A DNA stretch of 64,000 bases from Macrostomum hystrix (Eukaryota; Platyhelminthes; Macrostomidae): the NCBI GenBank assembly GCA_950097015.1, contig CATNEN010000038.1, forward strand, positions 15,494,001 to 15,558,000, in the 5' to 3' direction. Shown piece after piece: positions 37,701 through 48,400 of the stretch; the stretch's first letter is position 1, and every line of letters begins with the position of its first letter. A program made the translations under genes and the position numbers. Under the pieces are notes generated by a model. It saw only the letters and a list, made by a program, of their open reading frames with translations. It was not told the origin of the DNA and made no database searches.

Positions 37701-37834
37701 AGCAACTGCAGCAGCAGCAGTTTAGCCTCCTGCCTTGGCTGCACCTCGTGCTTGCACTGCTGGCCGGCCTGGCGTGTTTGATCGCCTGCGGCATCTGGCG
37801 ATCTCGGCGTCGACTCGTGTCTCAGCCCGCCTAG
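31721..37834 (+). CDS. C-type lectin cassette 2 (five lectin exons, terminal exon and possible membrane tail)
   Basis: Exons 31721-32191, 32794-33375, 33987-34568, 35166-35747, 36004-37431 and 37518-37686. The structure is as in cassette 1, with one extra 582 bp lectin exon. The Thr-rich stalk in exon 36004-37431 is 15 residues shorter. There is no signal peptide, so it probably belongs to a gene starting further left. The terminal exon completes the last lectin domain (HLCK), then diverges from the other copies (AVGSRCGSPSLRLKEE, stop at 37684). A transmembrane segment (LLPWLHLVLALLAGLACLIA) with a basic tail (RSRRRLVSQPA) lies just downstream in another frame, ending at 37834. Removing 37639-37702 as a short intron would join it in frame, but the donor gtcggg is not standard. 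A membrane-anchored end is likely but unproven. Confidence 0.6.
32276..32546 (-). mobile_element. SINE family B copy in cassette 2
   Basis: Duplicate of 25505-25775 at +6,771 bp. Confidence 0.7.
33466..33735 (-). mobile_element. SINE family B copy in cassette 2, second intron
   Basis: Duplicate of 26695-26960 at +6,771 bp. Confidence 0.7.
34652..34920 (-). mobile_element. SINE family B copy in cassette 2, extra unit
   Basis: Carries variants shared with gene A intron 2 (cgtcagcagcg without the extra gacctca; cacggcgg rather than caccgcgg), unlike its neighbours. Confidence 0.7.
36213..37090 (+). repeat. Chimeric Thr-rich coding repeat, second copy
   Basis: Same A-type to B-type unit transition as 28256-29165, but three 15 bp units shorter. 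Frame is kept. Confidence 0.85.
37676..37834 (+). other. Candidate membrane-anchor exon at the end of the lectin array
   Basis: An open frame runs from 37676 to the stop at 37832-37834. It has a Gln run, about 22 hydrophobic residues and a basic RSRRR stop-transfer segment. It is +1 relative to the upstream lectin frame, so it needs splicing or a frameshift. The two earlier copies lack this sequence after HLCK. Confidence 0.55.
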
Positions 37835-38324
37835 AAATGCTCAAGTTAAACGAATGCTCATATCAGAAAAATATTCTTCTTTAATCTAACCCAAAATGAC
37901 TGAAAATTTCATACCGAAAAAATATTATTCAATTTGTTCTTTTACTTGTTGCAATAGATTCCGATAAAAATCTGGTGCTGTTTTTAATTTTTAAAGCGTT
38001 AATTTTTGTTAATGTCTTCCTTTTAACGATTGCCAATCTATACTTAGTTACACTAAATTCTATAATTTAGCAAGGTAGATTTTTATACGTAACTTTTTAA
38101 ATTATTTTCTTAGACACGAATTGAGAAAAATATCCCAAATATTTACTTATTGGTCTGCTTAGATCGAAAAGAATTTTAGTATTACAAAATTCAAAAATGT
38201 ACAACCACTCCTGCTGATTGACATGTTTACCAATTGTGATATGCTCAAAGTATCAGTACTGAAACTTTTCAAACAGAATTGAGTTCTTGAGTGTCATGTC
38301 CAGTATGTAGTCCTGTATATTATG
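37835..38324. other. AT-rich 3' flank of the lectin locus
   Basis: No further exon seen. Sequence is plain AT-rich DNA. Confidence 0.55.
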
Positions 38325-39003
38325 GATCTAGTCTAACAGATTAGGGATCTATTCTTACATGTTATGGATCTAGTCTAACAGATTAGGGATCTAGTCTAAC
38401 AGATTATGGATCTAGTCTAACAGATTAGGGATCTAGTCTAACGGATTAGGGATCTAGTCTAACAGATTATGGATCTAGTCTAACAGATTAGGGATCTAGT
38501 CTAACAGATTAGGGATCTTGTCTAACAGATTAGGGATCTTGTCTAACAGATTAGGGATCTAGTCTAACAGATTAGGGATCTTGTCTAACAGATTAGGGAT
38601 CTTGTCTAACAGATTAGGGATCTTGTCTAACAGATTAGGGATCTAGTCTAACGGATTATGGATCTAGTCTAACAGATTAGGGATCTAGTCTAACGGATTA
38701 GGGATCTAGTCTAACAGATTAGGGATCTAGTCTAACAGATTAGGGATCTAGTCTAACAGATTAGGGATCTTGTCTAACAGATTAGGGATCTTGTCTAACA
38801 GATTAGGGATCTAGTCTAACAGATTAGGGATCTAGTCTAACAGATTAGGGATCTAGTCTAACAGATTAGGGATCTAGTCTAACAGATTAGGGATCTAGTC
38901 TAACGGATTAGGGATCTAGTCTAACGGATTAGGGATCTAGTCTAACAGATTAGGGATCTAGTCTAACAGATTGGGGATCTAGTCTAACGGATTAGGGATC
39001 TAG
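38325..39003. repeat. 21 bp minisatellite
   Basis: About 32 units, each roughly agattagggatctagtctaa plus c, with tagtc/ttgtc and cagat/cggat variants. The minus strand carries the CTGTTAGA core seen in other arrays. Confidence 0.95.
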
Positions 39004-39787
39004 ATTAAGAGAAAGCTTAAGTCATTTGCTAATTAATTAGCACAGCCAGTCAATGCGCTACGAATGCGTATGTACCTTAATGCAGATGTAAGGTACTTAC
39101 GAATCTAAGGCACTCTCAGTTTGACGGAATGTCATTGTATTTTAGTTTCACAGAAGTAAGTAAAAGGTAAAAATGGAAAAAAAGTATTTAAATACACAGA
39201 AAAAGAACTACATTTAAATAGAAGCAAACAGGACGTTAAAGATTGGATTTGCAAAAAACAGAAGGCTTAAAAGTCTTGAATTTTTCATAAATGAAGTGAT
39301 TGTAGCAGTTATAACTATGGAATGTGGAAGCCTGGATTGTCCTATAACAATGTCCTATATTTTTGGCATAGTTTAGTTCTTTACACAAAGAAAGATTTTC
39401 TTGTTTAAAAAAACGTGGCTTGGCTTTTACAAAATAAATATTATTTATCGCATATGACTACATTAAAAATGCTTTACATATGGAAGCATTAGAAATCTAA
39501 TTTGATTGGAATTCCGATTTTAGTGAGGCACATTATCAATTTTTTTTTACTAAAGTAGAAGAATATTAGTGTTGGAATGCATTAAAAAAAGTAGTTTGTA
39601 CAGACGCGGGTAACATGCCTTTAGTAACACACATAAAGCATCTATCCATAATTATGTTTAGCTAACATTTCGTAAGTTGCGTCATTTATTAACTTGCTTG
39701 CAAAACGACGCCGAGACATAAATGAACAAGAATGAACGAATTAAGTTGAAGATGGCACCGCTGAATTGATTAATTATAGTTCAGATG
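39004..39787. other. AT-rich intergenic DNA, no gene seen
   Basis: No recognisable exon, repeat or RNA. It includes the probable 3' UTR of the minus-strand gene ending at 39788. Confidence 0.55.
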
Positions 39788-41884
39788 TCATTCAGCGAAC
39801 CCATTGAGCCGTGGGGTGTCCGACTGACAGCATTGGCTGTCACTGTGCCACTGACGAGGATCTCCCTGCAATTCAATTGCGGGCTGCTGTGAGCTTTGGA
39901 CGGCTTGTCTGTCTGCTGCCTGTCTGTCTGTCTGCCTGTGTCTGTCTGCCTGTGCCTGTCTGCCTGTGTCTGTCTGTCTGTGTCTGTCTGCCTGTGCCTG
40001 TCTGCCTGTGTCTGTCTGTCTGTGTCTGTCTGCCTGTGCCTGTCTGCCTGTGTCTGTCTGCCTGTGCCTGTCTGTGTCTGTTGCCTGTGCCTGTCTGCCT
40101 GTGTCTGTCTGCCTGTGCCTGTCTGCCTGTGCCTGTCTGTGTCTGTTGCCTGTGCCTGTCTGCCTGTGTCTGTCTGCCTGTGCCTGTCTGCCTGTGCCTG
40201 TCTGCCTGTGTCTGTCTGCCTGTGCCTGTCTGCCTGTGTCTGTCTGCCTGTGCCTGTTTGCCTGTGTCTGTCTGCCTGTGCCTGTCTGCCTGTGTCTGTC
40301 TGCCTGTGTCTGTCTGCCTGTGTCTGTCTGTCTGTGTCTGTCTGCCTGTGCCTGTCTGCCTGTGTCTGTCTGCCTGTGCCTGTCTGTGTCTGTTGCCTGT
40401 GCCTGTCTGCCTGTGTCTGTCTGCCTGTGCCTGTCTGCCTGTGTCTGTCTGCCTGTGCCTGTCTGCCTGTGTCTGTCTGCCTGTGCCTGTCTGTGTCTGT
40501 TGCCTGTGCCTGTCTGCCTGTGTCTGTCTGCCTGTGCCTGTCTGCCTGTGTCTGTCTGCCTGTGCCTGTCTGCCTGTGTCTGTCTGCCTGTGCCTGTCTG
40601 CCTGTGTCTGTCTGCCTGTGCCTGTTTGCCTGTGTCTGTCTGCCTGTGCCTGTCTGCCTGTGTCTGTCTGCCTGTGTCTGTCTGCCTGTGTCTGTCTGCC
40701 TGTGCCTGTCTGCCTGTGTCTGTCTGCCTGTGTCTGTCTGTCTGTGTCTGTCTGCCTGTGCCTGTCTGCCTGTGTCTGTCTGCCTGTGTCTGTCTGCCTG
40801 TGTCTGTCTGCCTGTGCCTGTCTGCCTGTGTCTGTCTGCCTGTGTCTGTCTGCCTGTGCCTGTCTGCCTGTGTCTGTCTGCCTGTGCCTGTCTGCCTGTG
40901 TCTGTCTGCCTGTGTCTGTCTGCCTGTGCCTGTCTGCCTGTGTCTGTCTGCCTGTGCCTGTCTGTGTCTATCTGTAGATGTTTGACTATGTCTGTCTGCC
41001 TGTGTCTATGTACGTGCCGAACTGTGTCTGTGTATGTCTCTAAATAAAGTTCAGCATAACAAAGTATACGATCCGAAAACATACCCAGGTGCTTGCTTGA
41101 ATTTTTTGGCAGAGTCTACGGTTCTAGCTGAAATTAGCGACTGGTCGGCAGCCGTGAACTGTAAGGAAATGCAATTCGGAAAATTTCGCGAATTTAACAA
41201 TATTCGAGAATCTAATCGATAATTAGATTTTCCTCGCACCAAAAATTCAACTTGTGAACCAAAATAACAGCTCACCTTGATCTTTTGCCTCTCAGAATTG
41301 CTGATTTTGTAGGCGTCATAGCAAAACTTGACTCCGCCGGCGATTGAAGCGACACCGAGAGCAATGAGAATCGGTCCAACGATTTCTCCTTTGTCCACTG
41401 TCAGCATGATGTTGTTGTGAAAGCGTAGAAGCAGGAGAGTCACCCCAACCATGATGACAACACCGCCTGCCACGAAGAGTGCAATGCTGATTCTGAATGG
41501 CGTCCTGCCCTTTCCATAATTAGGAGACTGAAAGTTGGTACGCAGCTTCTTGTCGTGATATTCCTGGCGAATATTTGTCTTGCCTCCTTTCTCGTCGGCA
41601 AGTGAAGCCTTCGATGCGCCTAGACTTTTGGATTGGCGCGCTAGATTTGTTCGAGAGCTCGAGCGTCCTGGACCGGCTGTTGAGGCTCGAGTGAACTGAC
41701 CGCTCGCGTATGGGTTCATGGAACCTCGAATCGGTGTCTGGGGAATGCCTGGATATCCCACTGGTGCGCCATAACTATTTACGCTCGCTGCATAGCTCGG
41801 CTGACGAGCATCGTAACCCGCAGGAGGATAACCGAATGATTGAGACGGGTAGCCTTGAGACCGAGTCATTTGAGCCTGCGCCAT
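39788..41884 (-). CDS. Unrecognised protein with two transmembrane segments
   Basis: Exon 1 runs from the ATG at 41884 down to 41276 (203 codons, donor gtgagc). I did not recognise a family. The first 130 residues are cytosolic-looking and rich in Tyr, Pro, Gly and Ser ([20 protein letters not shown]), then basic. Two hydrophobic helices follow at about 132-154 ([20 protein letters not shown]) and 167-189 ([20 protein letters not shown]). The likely second exon, 39865-39788, fits phase 0 after a CAG acceptor and adds 25 residues ([11 protein letters not shown] to a stop), giving 228. The intron is almost entirely a 14 bp repeat. The upstream in-frame codons from 41923 lack an ATG, so 41884 is preferred. 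Exon 1 is well supported; exon 2 is less certain. Confidence 0.68.
39905..40976. repeat. 14 bp minisatellite in an intron
   Basis: Over 70 units of ctgtctgcctgtgc and ctgtctgcctgtgt, mixed in near-alternating order with occasional shorter ctgtgtctgttgc units. Three plus frames and one minus frame stay open across the array, which is a product of its composition. Confidence 0.95.
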
Positions 41885-42350
41885 GTTTAAACTATATTCC
41901 AGGCCTTTGAACTCAATACACAATAAAACACTTACAAAAGCACTAAAACTTAAGCGCTAGTTTGGAATTCAACACTATTTATGCGTTCCACAGTAGATCT
42001 CTTTAGTGTCGAAGGACGCGGAAATGAGAAATGTCATTTTATTCTTATTCAAAAATTATCGCAACACGCTTTAACAAATTTGAAGTATTATTTATTTACC
42101 TTAACGTTGAGGAAACGTTAGAGGTTTTATTTATTATTTTATTATTATTTATTTATTATATTACGTTTAATTTTTATATTATTAAACGTTTATTTCTTTC
42201 AAAGGAAAAAATTTAGAAGCGTTGTATTTTCGAACTTTTCGTGAAATTTTTCTCGCTATGCATTTTAACATTTACAATAGGGCCTAATCGATGGCGATGA
42301 TTACTTAATAAAAAATCCGATTGCTTACTTTAGAGCACCCGACGGCAGAG
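41885..42350. other. Upstream region of the two-helix membrane protein gene
   Basis: AT-rich; presumably holds the minus-strand promoter and 5' UTR. No specific motif is called. Confidence 0.4.
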
Positions 42351-42651
42351 GTCTAGACGGGGAAAAGCTTAAAATATCTCTCGTCTAGCCTGGAAAAAGC
42401 TAGTCTCTTAAGCTTACTTCTATGGACTAGACTAAATCCTGTTTATACAATTTACATGTTCTTTTCAATGCAAAAATTACTAGGGCCTAGGCCTATAGCT
42501 GCTTGATAGATTTTACAGTCAATCTTTTTTCTTTAAGTTGACTCTTGATAGCAAACCTAATTTTCCGGTCTAGTCCATAGAAGAAAGCTTAACAGACGAG
42601 CTTTTTCTAGGCTAGACGAGAGATATTTTAAGCTTTTTCCCTGTCCAGACG
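42351..42651. mobile_element. Foldback (hairpin) MITE-like element
   Basis: The left arm 42351-42432 and right arm 42568-42651 are inverted copies of each other (aaaatatctctcgtctagcc on the left, its complement on the right), about 80-85 bp each with a few mismatches and a 135 bp centre. No coding capacity. This is the shape of a foldback or MITE element; no clear target duplication was found. Confidence 0.75.
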
Positions 42652-45461
42652 TTCAATGTGCGCCTTCTGAGCTAGGAGTCGCCGTCGATAGTCTGTGTTA
42701 CAGAAGGCTACTTTAATTCTGTGATCATTACATCATATTTCGGGCCTCAAATCATATAAAATAAGCAATCAGGTTTTATAAAAAATAATAGCTATTTAAT
42801 TAGCATTCTGTGTTTAGAATGTCAGGCTGCAATATAATGGTCTCCAGGTGAAGCGAGCCGAGCACCATTGAATGTGGCCATGACATAGAATGCTTATTTA
42901 ATGGCTATGCCTATATCAAATATTTATGCACAGAGTCTTCTAATCTAAAAACCAATTGATATCTCATTGTCTGTATTTGCATTTAAGTCCTATTAGTATT
43001 GTCCAAGTCCAAATTACAACATATAGCTAGGCTTCCTGAAATGCAGTCCTGTGATTTGTTTTAAAGCTAATTTTTTCAGTTTTTTTGCCTAATTTATATT
43101 AGTTTGAATCAGTTCCTAGGTGTTGCATAGAGTCTAAATTTGATCCAAATAGGCCTAGTCATGTCACATCATTCTATGGCCAGAACCAAAGCCAAAATCA
43201 TTTTTTGTTTGAAAAAAACACCAAGAATTAAATGTGAACAAACAAAACAGTAACAACAGACATTTTAGTTATTGCTTTAGTTGTACTTTATATGTTCACA
43301 AAGGTTATGCCCTAGTAGTGAGTTATCTAGAGAATGCTACCAAACACATTGGTGGGGTAGAGCCACTACCAAAGGTACTCTAACTTCAAAATGACTTTGG
43401 AACAGAGCATTAGATGTGCTATGCATGTTCTACAATTTCAGCTTTGCATGGGCTAGATTCAAACTATATATTGTTTTGGCTATAGACAGATGATATGGCC
43501 TGACTCATTGGTTCAAATTCTGACTTTATGTGACTTGTTGGTTCCACTTTAAACTAATAAATAATTAGGCAAAACAAAGTGTTGTTGTAGGGCTAATTTA
43601 ATCCTACTAGTGTTACCAAAGTTGTCCTAGGGCTTACACTTGATGCAAATACTAGGCCTATCTTTATATCAATCTTATGAATGTCTTTACTTTATTTGCT
43701 TTATGCACTTTTTCAGATTCAATTGGTAGCATTTATGTATTTTAATCTGGTAGCGTTATACTTTCAATATGGCCAGTATCTATCCTCTATATTCACTTCT
43801 ACTTATAACTTTACTGTATTATTTCTATAGGTACTCTTTATCGGTCTTTATCTGTCTTTATCTGTCTTTATCACTCTTTATCCGTCTTTATCAGTCTTTT
43901 ATCACTTTTCAATTACTCTTCAATCTGTCTTCAATTCAATTGTCTGTCCGTCTTCAGTTCAATCTTCAATTCAACCTTCAATTCAATCTTCAGTCCGTCC
44001 TTGGGCTTTACCAATGTATCTAGATTTACAGCTCTCCCTTACTCTGTTTACTTTTCTTTCGCAATGTCTCTTTCAAATAACTTTAACATAAACACTTTCA
44101 AGATTCAAGCTTTCTTTATTCTGAACTCTTTCTCAGGTTTGTCAGAGAGTTAGTTTTTCTCTTTTTCTCTAGTTTTTTCTATTTATACTGTTTTTTACTC
44201 CTTTCTTCGCTTCATTATAACTTTTTATATTTTTAGTGCAGTCAAACAAATTGTGCATTTAAACAAAACAAACGGTGCATTAAAACAAACATTAAATTCG
44301 CGGGAACATTTCTAAGAAACTAAAATAATTGGAGGCCCTATCTCAGTGCAATAATGCCAATTTAGACCTTTTCTTAGGTCTACAATCTAAAAGTTTGGGT
44401 TAAATGTATTTTTGTTCATACGCTCCTATAATTAATTGTTGCTAAAATATAATCTTTTTTAAACAAGAATTGTATTTAATTGCTAATCAAACTTGTTAAA
44501 CTTGTTTACTGTTTTCAGTGTTCTGTGCACTATCTTTTGTCTTTGCTTATTTATGTAACTAACAGAGTTAGCAGGTACTATGAAAGTATAATGAAGCTTT
44601 TTAAGAAGCTCCATGGAACATTGGACACCAGATTTAATAGCTACATATATGATAAGGCACCACACTCATTGGTATGTCAATTAAGCTTTCATCACCCTGT
44701 TAAAATTTGTTATAGACTTAGTACCTGTTAATTCTATTCTATTAGTCACATTTATGAACAAATACAAAAGACAGTGTGCAAAACTCTAGATACACCACAG
44801 TTTCTATCTGTAGGTTTCACACTAATGGTAGCATTTCTTTCTCAGGCTCTCCTGGACTGGAGGACCACAGCCTCAACTTCAAATAGAGAAGAAACAAACA
44901 CTGAACAACACAACACAATCCTCTATGTATTTGTCTTAATAGCTAATTCTTATTGCCTTTAGTTCAGCTTTTTAGCTTTTTATGAATTATGCTTCGTAGT
45001 ACAAATATTATATATAGCTATTGTATAGGCAAGTCATAAATTCATAACATTCTATGCTGAAAATTTTTTTACAACCATTAGGTCAACAACCATTCATTTT
45101 ACTAAAACAAACAAACTTTTTTGCACTAAACTTGTGCTTTAAAGATAGTTTTAGATCTAATATTGAGTTCCTTTAAAGTGTGTATTTAATACAGATATCA
45201 TATAGCCTAGTTAGAAAGATTAAAGTTGTGACAGACAGTATTTTCGAATATTAAAGGGCCTAAAATGGCTATATTTCTTATTTTAGATGCATTTTTGCTT
45301 GTCAATTCAAACATAATTGCCTATTTTTAGGCAAAGGATAGTGTTGGCTTCTAACCTAGACTAGTCAAATATTTCTGCTTTTAAGGTTATAATTGTTCTG
45401 GACAGGATAAAACTATTTCTCATTTCAGATTCAAAGAAGTTAATCAAAGCGGCTTAAATTA
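42652..45461. other. Intergenic DNA upstream of FBXW7
   Basis: AT-rich. Short simple repeats occur at about 43830-43900 (ctttatctgt units) and 43915-44005 (cttcaattcaat units). Small open frames here lack domain features. The last ~100 bases are probably FBXW7 5' UTR. Confidence 0.55.
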
Positions 45462-48400
45462 ATGGCTGACGACGATGAGCCCGAGAGAAAAAGGCTCAAG
45501 TTGAAGTCTGAGTAAGTTTTATACTTTTCAATCAAATATATATTATTCTTAGTGAAAATAAATTAATAAACTCTTACTAGTCTACTGTTGTGAGTATAGT
45601 ACACACAAGCAAAATAAACACCCAGCAGATCGGACTGGGAGCATCAGTTTGACTCGCTGACTCCGGAGGATCGTCTCTGCGTCCTGTCCAGTCTCATTGC
45701 GAAATGCTCCCACCCGGAGCTAATCCACCTACACTGCTCCCTGATGCCCCGACTGAAGCGCGACTTTGTCTCCCACCTGCCAACCGAATTGTCGCTTCGA
45801 ATCCTGGCCAAATTGTGTCCTAGAGATCTGCTATCGTGCGCCCAGGTGTCTAGGCACTGGCGCCTCCTAGCTGAGGACCCGCATCTGTGGCGTCGCCAGG
45901 GCGGCAAATGGGCCTACCAGCGGGCTAGGCAGGTCCGCTGCAATTGGCTGCGAGGCGTGTCCCAGGCCAGGCCCGTCAACGGTCCCTGTCGCTTACCTGG
46001 CCCAACTCTGCCGTCGCTGTTGACTCTGCCGGCGCATGATAATCACGTGATCACCTGTTTGGAAATGTGGCGCAATTTAATTATATCCGCTAGCGATGAT
46101 TCTACTATTAGACTGTGGCGAGCCGACACTGGACAGTTGGTGAGATCGTCTGCTATATTTTGTTTTATGTCTGGATTTCATTTTAACTAGTGGTAATTGA
46201 CAATCATAGACAACCAAGACTAGTCATAGACAACCAAGACTAGTCATAGCCAGCCAAGACTAGTTATAAGTCATTAATATTTGTCGTAAATTATCATGAC
46301 TAAGTATTATCGCAACCAAAACTAGTCATAGCCAGCCAAAACTAGTCATAGACAACCAAGACTAGTCATAGACAACCAAGACTAGTCATGGACAACCAAT
46401 GACTAGTCAGACAACCAAGAATAGCCATAGACAGCCAAGACTAGTTATAGACAACCAAGACTAGTTATAGACAACCAACGAATAGTTATAGACAACCAAG
46501 ACTAGTCATAGACAACCAAGACTAGTTATAGACAACCAACGAATAGTTATAGACAACCAAGACTAGTCATAGACAACCAAGACTAGTTATAGACAACCAA
46601 CGAATAGTTATAGACAACCAAGAGTTGGCCAAAGTCAACTGGTTCTAGTTATTGACAATGAAGATTAGAAAACCAAGACTAGTCCAATGTTTGTTATACA
46701 ATAATCCTAACAAATCCAAACCCAGGTACGCACCCTTACTGGCCATATTGGCGGTGTCTGGTCAACAGCCATAGTGGATAATCTGCTAGTGTCCGGCAGT
46801 ACAGATCGCACCGTTCGAGTCTGGTGCATGGAGACCGGGATTTGTCGTCACGCTTTAGCCGGCCATGTTAGCACCGTTCGTTGCATAGCCGGTCGCGGCT
46901 GTCACGTGGCTAGCGGTTCTCGCGACACCAGCCTAAGAGTCTGGCATCTGTATACTGGAACTTGCCGGGTTGTATTACACGGTCACAGGGCGGCTGTTAG
47001 GGCTGTACAATGGCTGTCGGATACTGAATTAGTTTCCGCTAGTTATGATAGTACAGTTCGAGTCTGGTCTATTGTACCATCTGGCCGTGGACCGGGGCAT
47101 TGCAAATACGTATTAGATCAGCATATTAATCGTGTATATACCCTGGCAGTGACACCCGATTACATAGTATCCGGCTCATTAGATACTACTATTAGAGTTT
47201 GGCGAAGTTCCGATGGTCAACTAATACGAACACTGTTGGGTCATCAGTCTCTGACTGCGGGTATGCTGATACTGCCAGATGGTCGGTTAGTTAGCGGCAA
47301 CGCTGACACCACACTGCGAGTTTGGGATCTGGCTACAGGCCAGTGTCAGCATGTACTCGGCTCCGGCGACGCTGAAAAGCATCAGAGCGCCATCACTTCA
47401 GTGCAGATTGTGCAAGATTTTATTGTGTCCGCCTCGGATGACGGAACCGTGAGTTATCATTGTTGTTATTACTGTCTATGGTGATCCATTGTTGCTTAGA
47501 GTATAGCGTGTGGTATGCGATTTTAACCGCCTTCTTGTTGTGACCTATTTTTATGACCTGTTGTAGTGGCCTGTTGCCATGACCTGACAAATTAAATGAC
47601 CTGTAACGATTTCTTATGCAACAAATTGAGTCCTCGCAGTAAGAGCCCGTCCAAACGGCGGTGAGCCAATTCAGGCCGAGAGTCAAAATATATTTAAGTT
47701 TAACAGAGCGATAATGAAGGGGGTTGGTTAGAAGGGTAACATGTGCGCGGACTGGCCAGAGGTAAGAGATGAAACGCAGGGGAAGGAAAGAGAGACGAGG
47801 TGAGAGCCAATCAGAGCCGAGAGAGAAAATAAGGCAAATAAATAAATTGAACAGGCAGGGGGGAGAGAGGAGAGAGTACATTAAGAGGGCGCGCGAAATG
47901 ACAAACCAGGGAGAAGTTAATACATGACCTGTTATTATTAACTGACCTATTAAATGACCTGTTATTATGACCCGACCTAATAAATGACCTGTTTTTATAA
48001 CCCAACCTATTAAATGACCTGTTATTATAACCCAACCTATTAAATGACCTGTTATTATAACCCAACCTATTAAATGACCTGTTATTATAACCCAACCTAT
48101 TAAATGACCTGTTATTATAACCCAACCTATTAAATGACCTGTTATTATAAGCCAACCTATTAAATGACCTGTTATTATAACCCAACCTACTAAATGACCT
48201 GTTATTATAACGCGACCTACTAAATGACCTGTTATTATAACGCGACCTATTAAATGACCTGTTATTATAACGCGACCTACTAAATGACCTGTTATTATAA
48301 CGCGACCTACTAAATGACCTGTTATTATAACCCAACCTATTAATTGACCTGTTATTATAACGCGACCTATTAAATGACCTGTTATTATAACGCGACCTAC

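Noticed and set aside
39781-41082. Overlapping Cys/Val/Leu-rich or Asp/Arg/Gln-rich frames of 339-433 codons
   Set aside because: Product of the 14 bp repeat, open in three plus frames and one minus frame. The region lies within an intron of the minus-strand membrane protein gene.
44480-44962. Small frames upstream of FBXW7 as extra exons
   Set aside because: Composition is AT-rich and random-looking, and no splice sites link them in phase to exon 1 of FBXW7.
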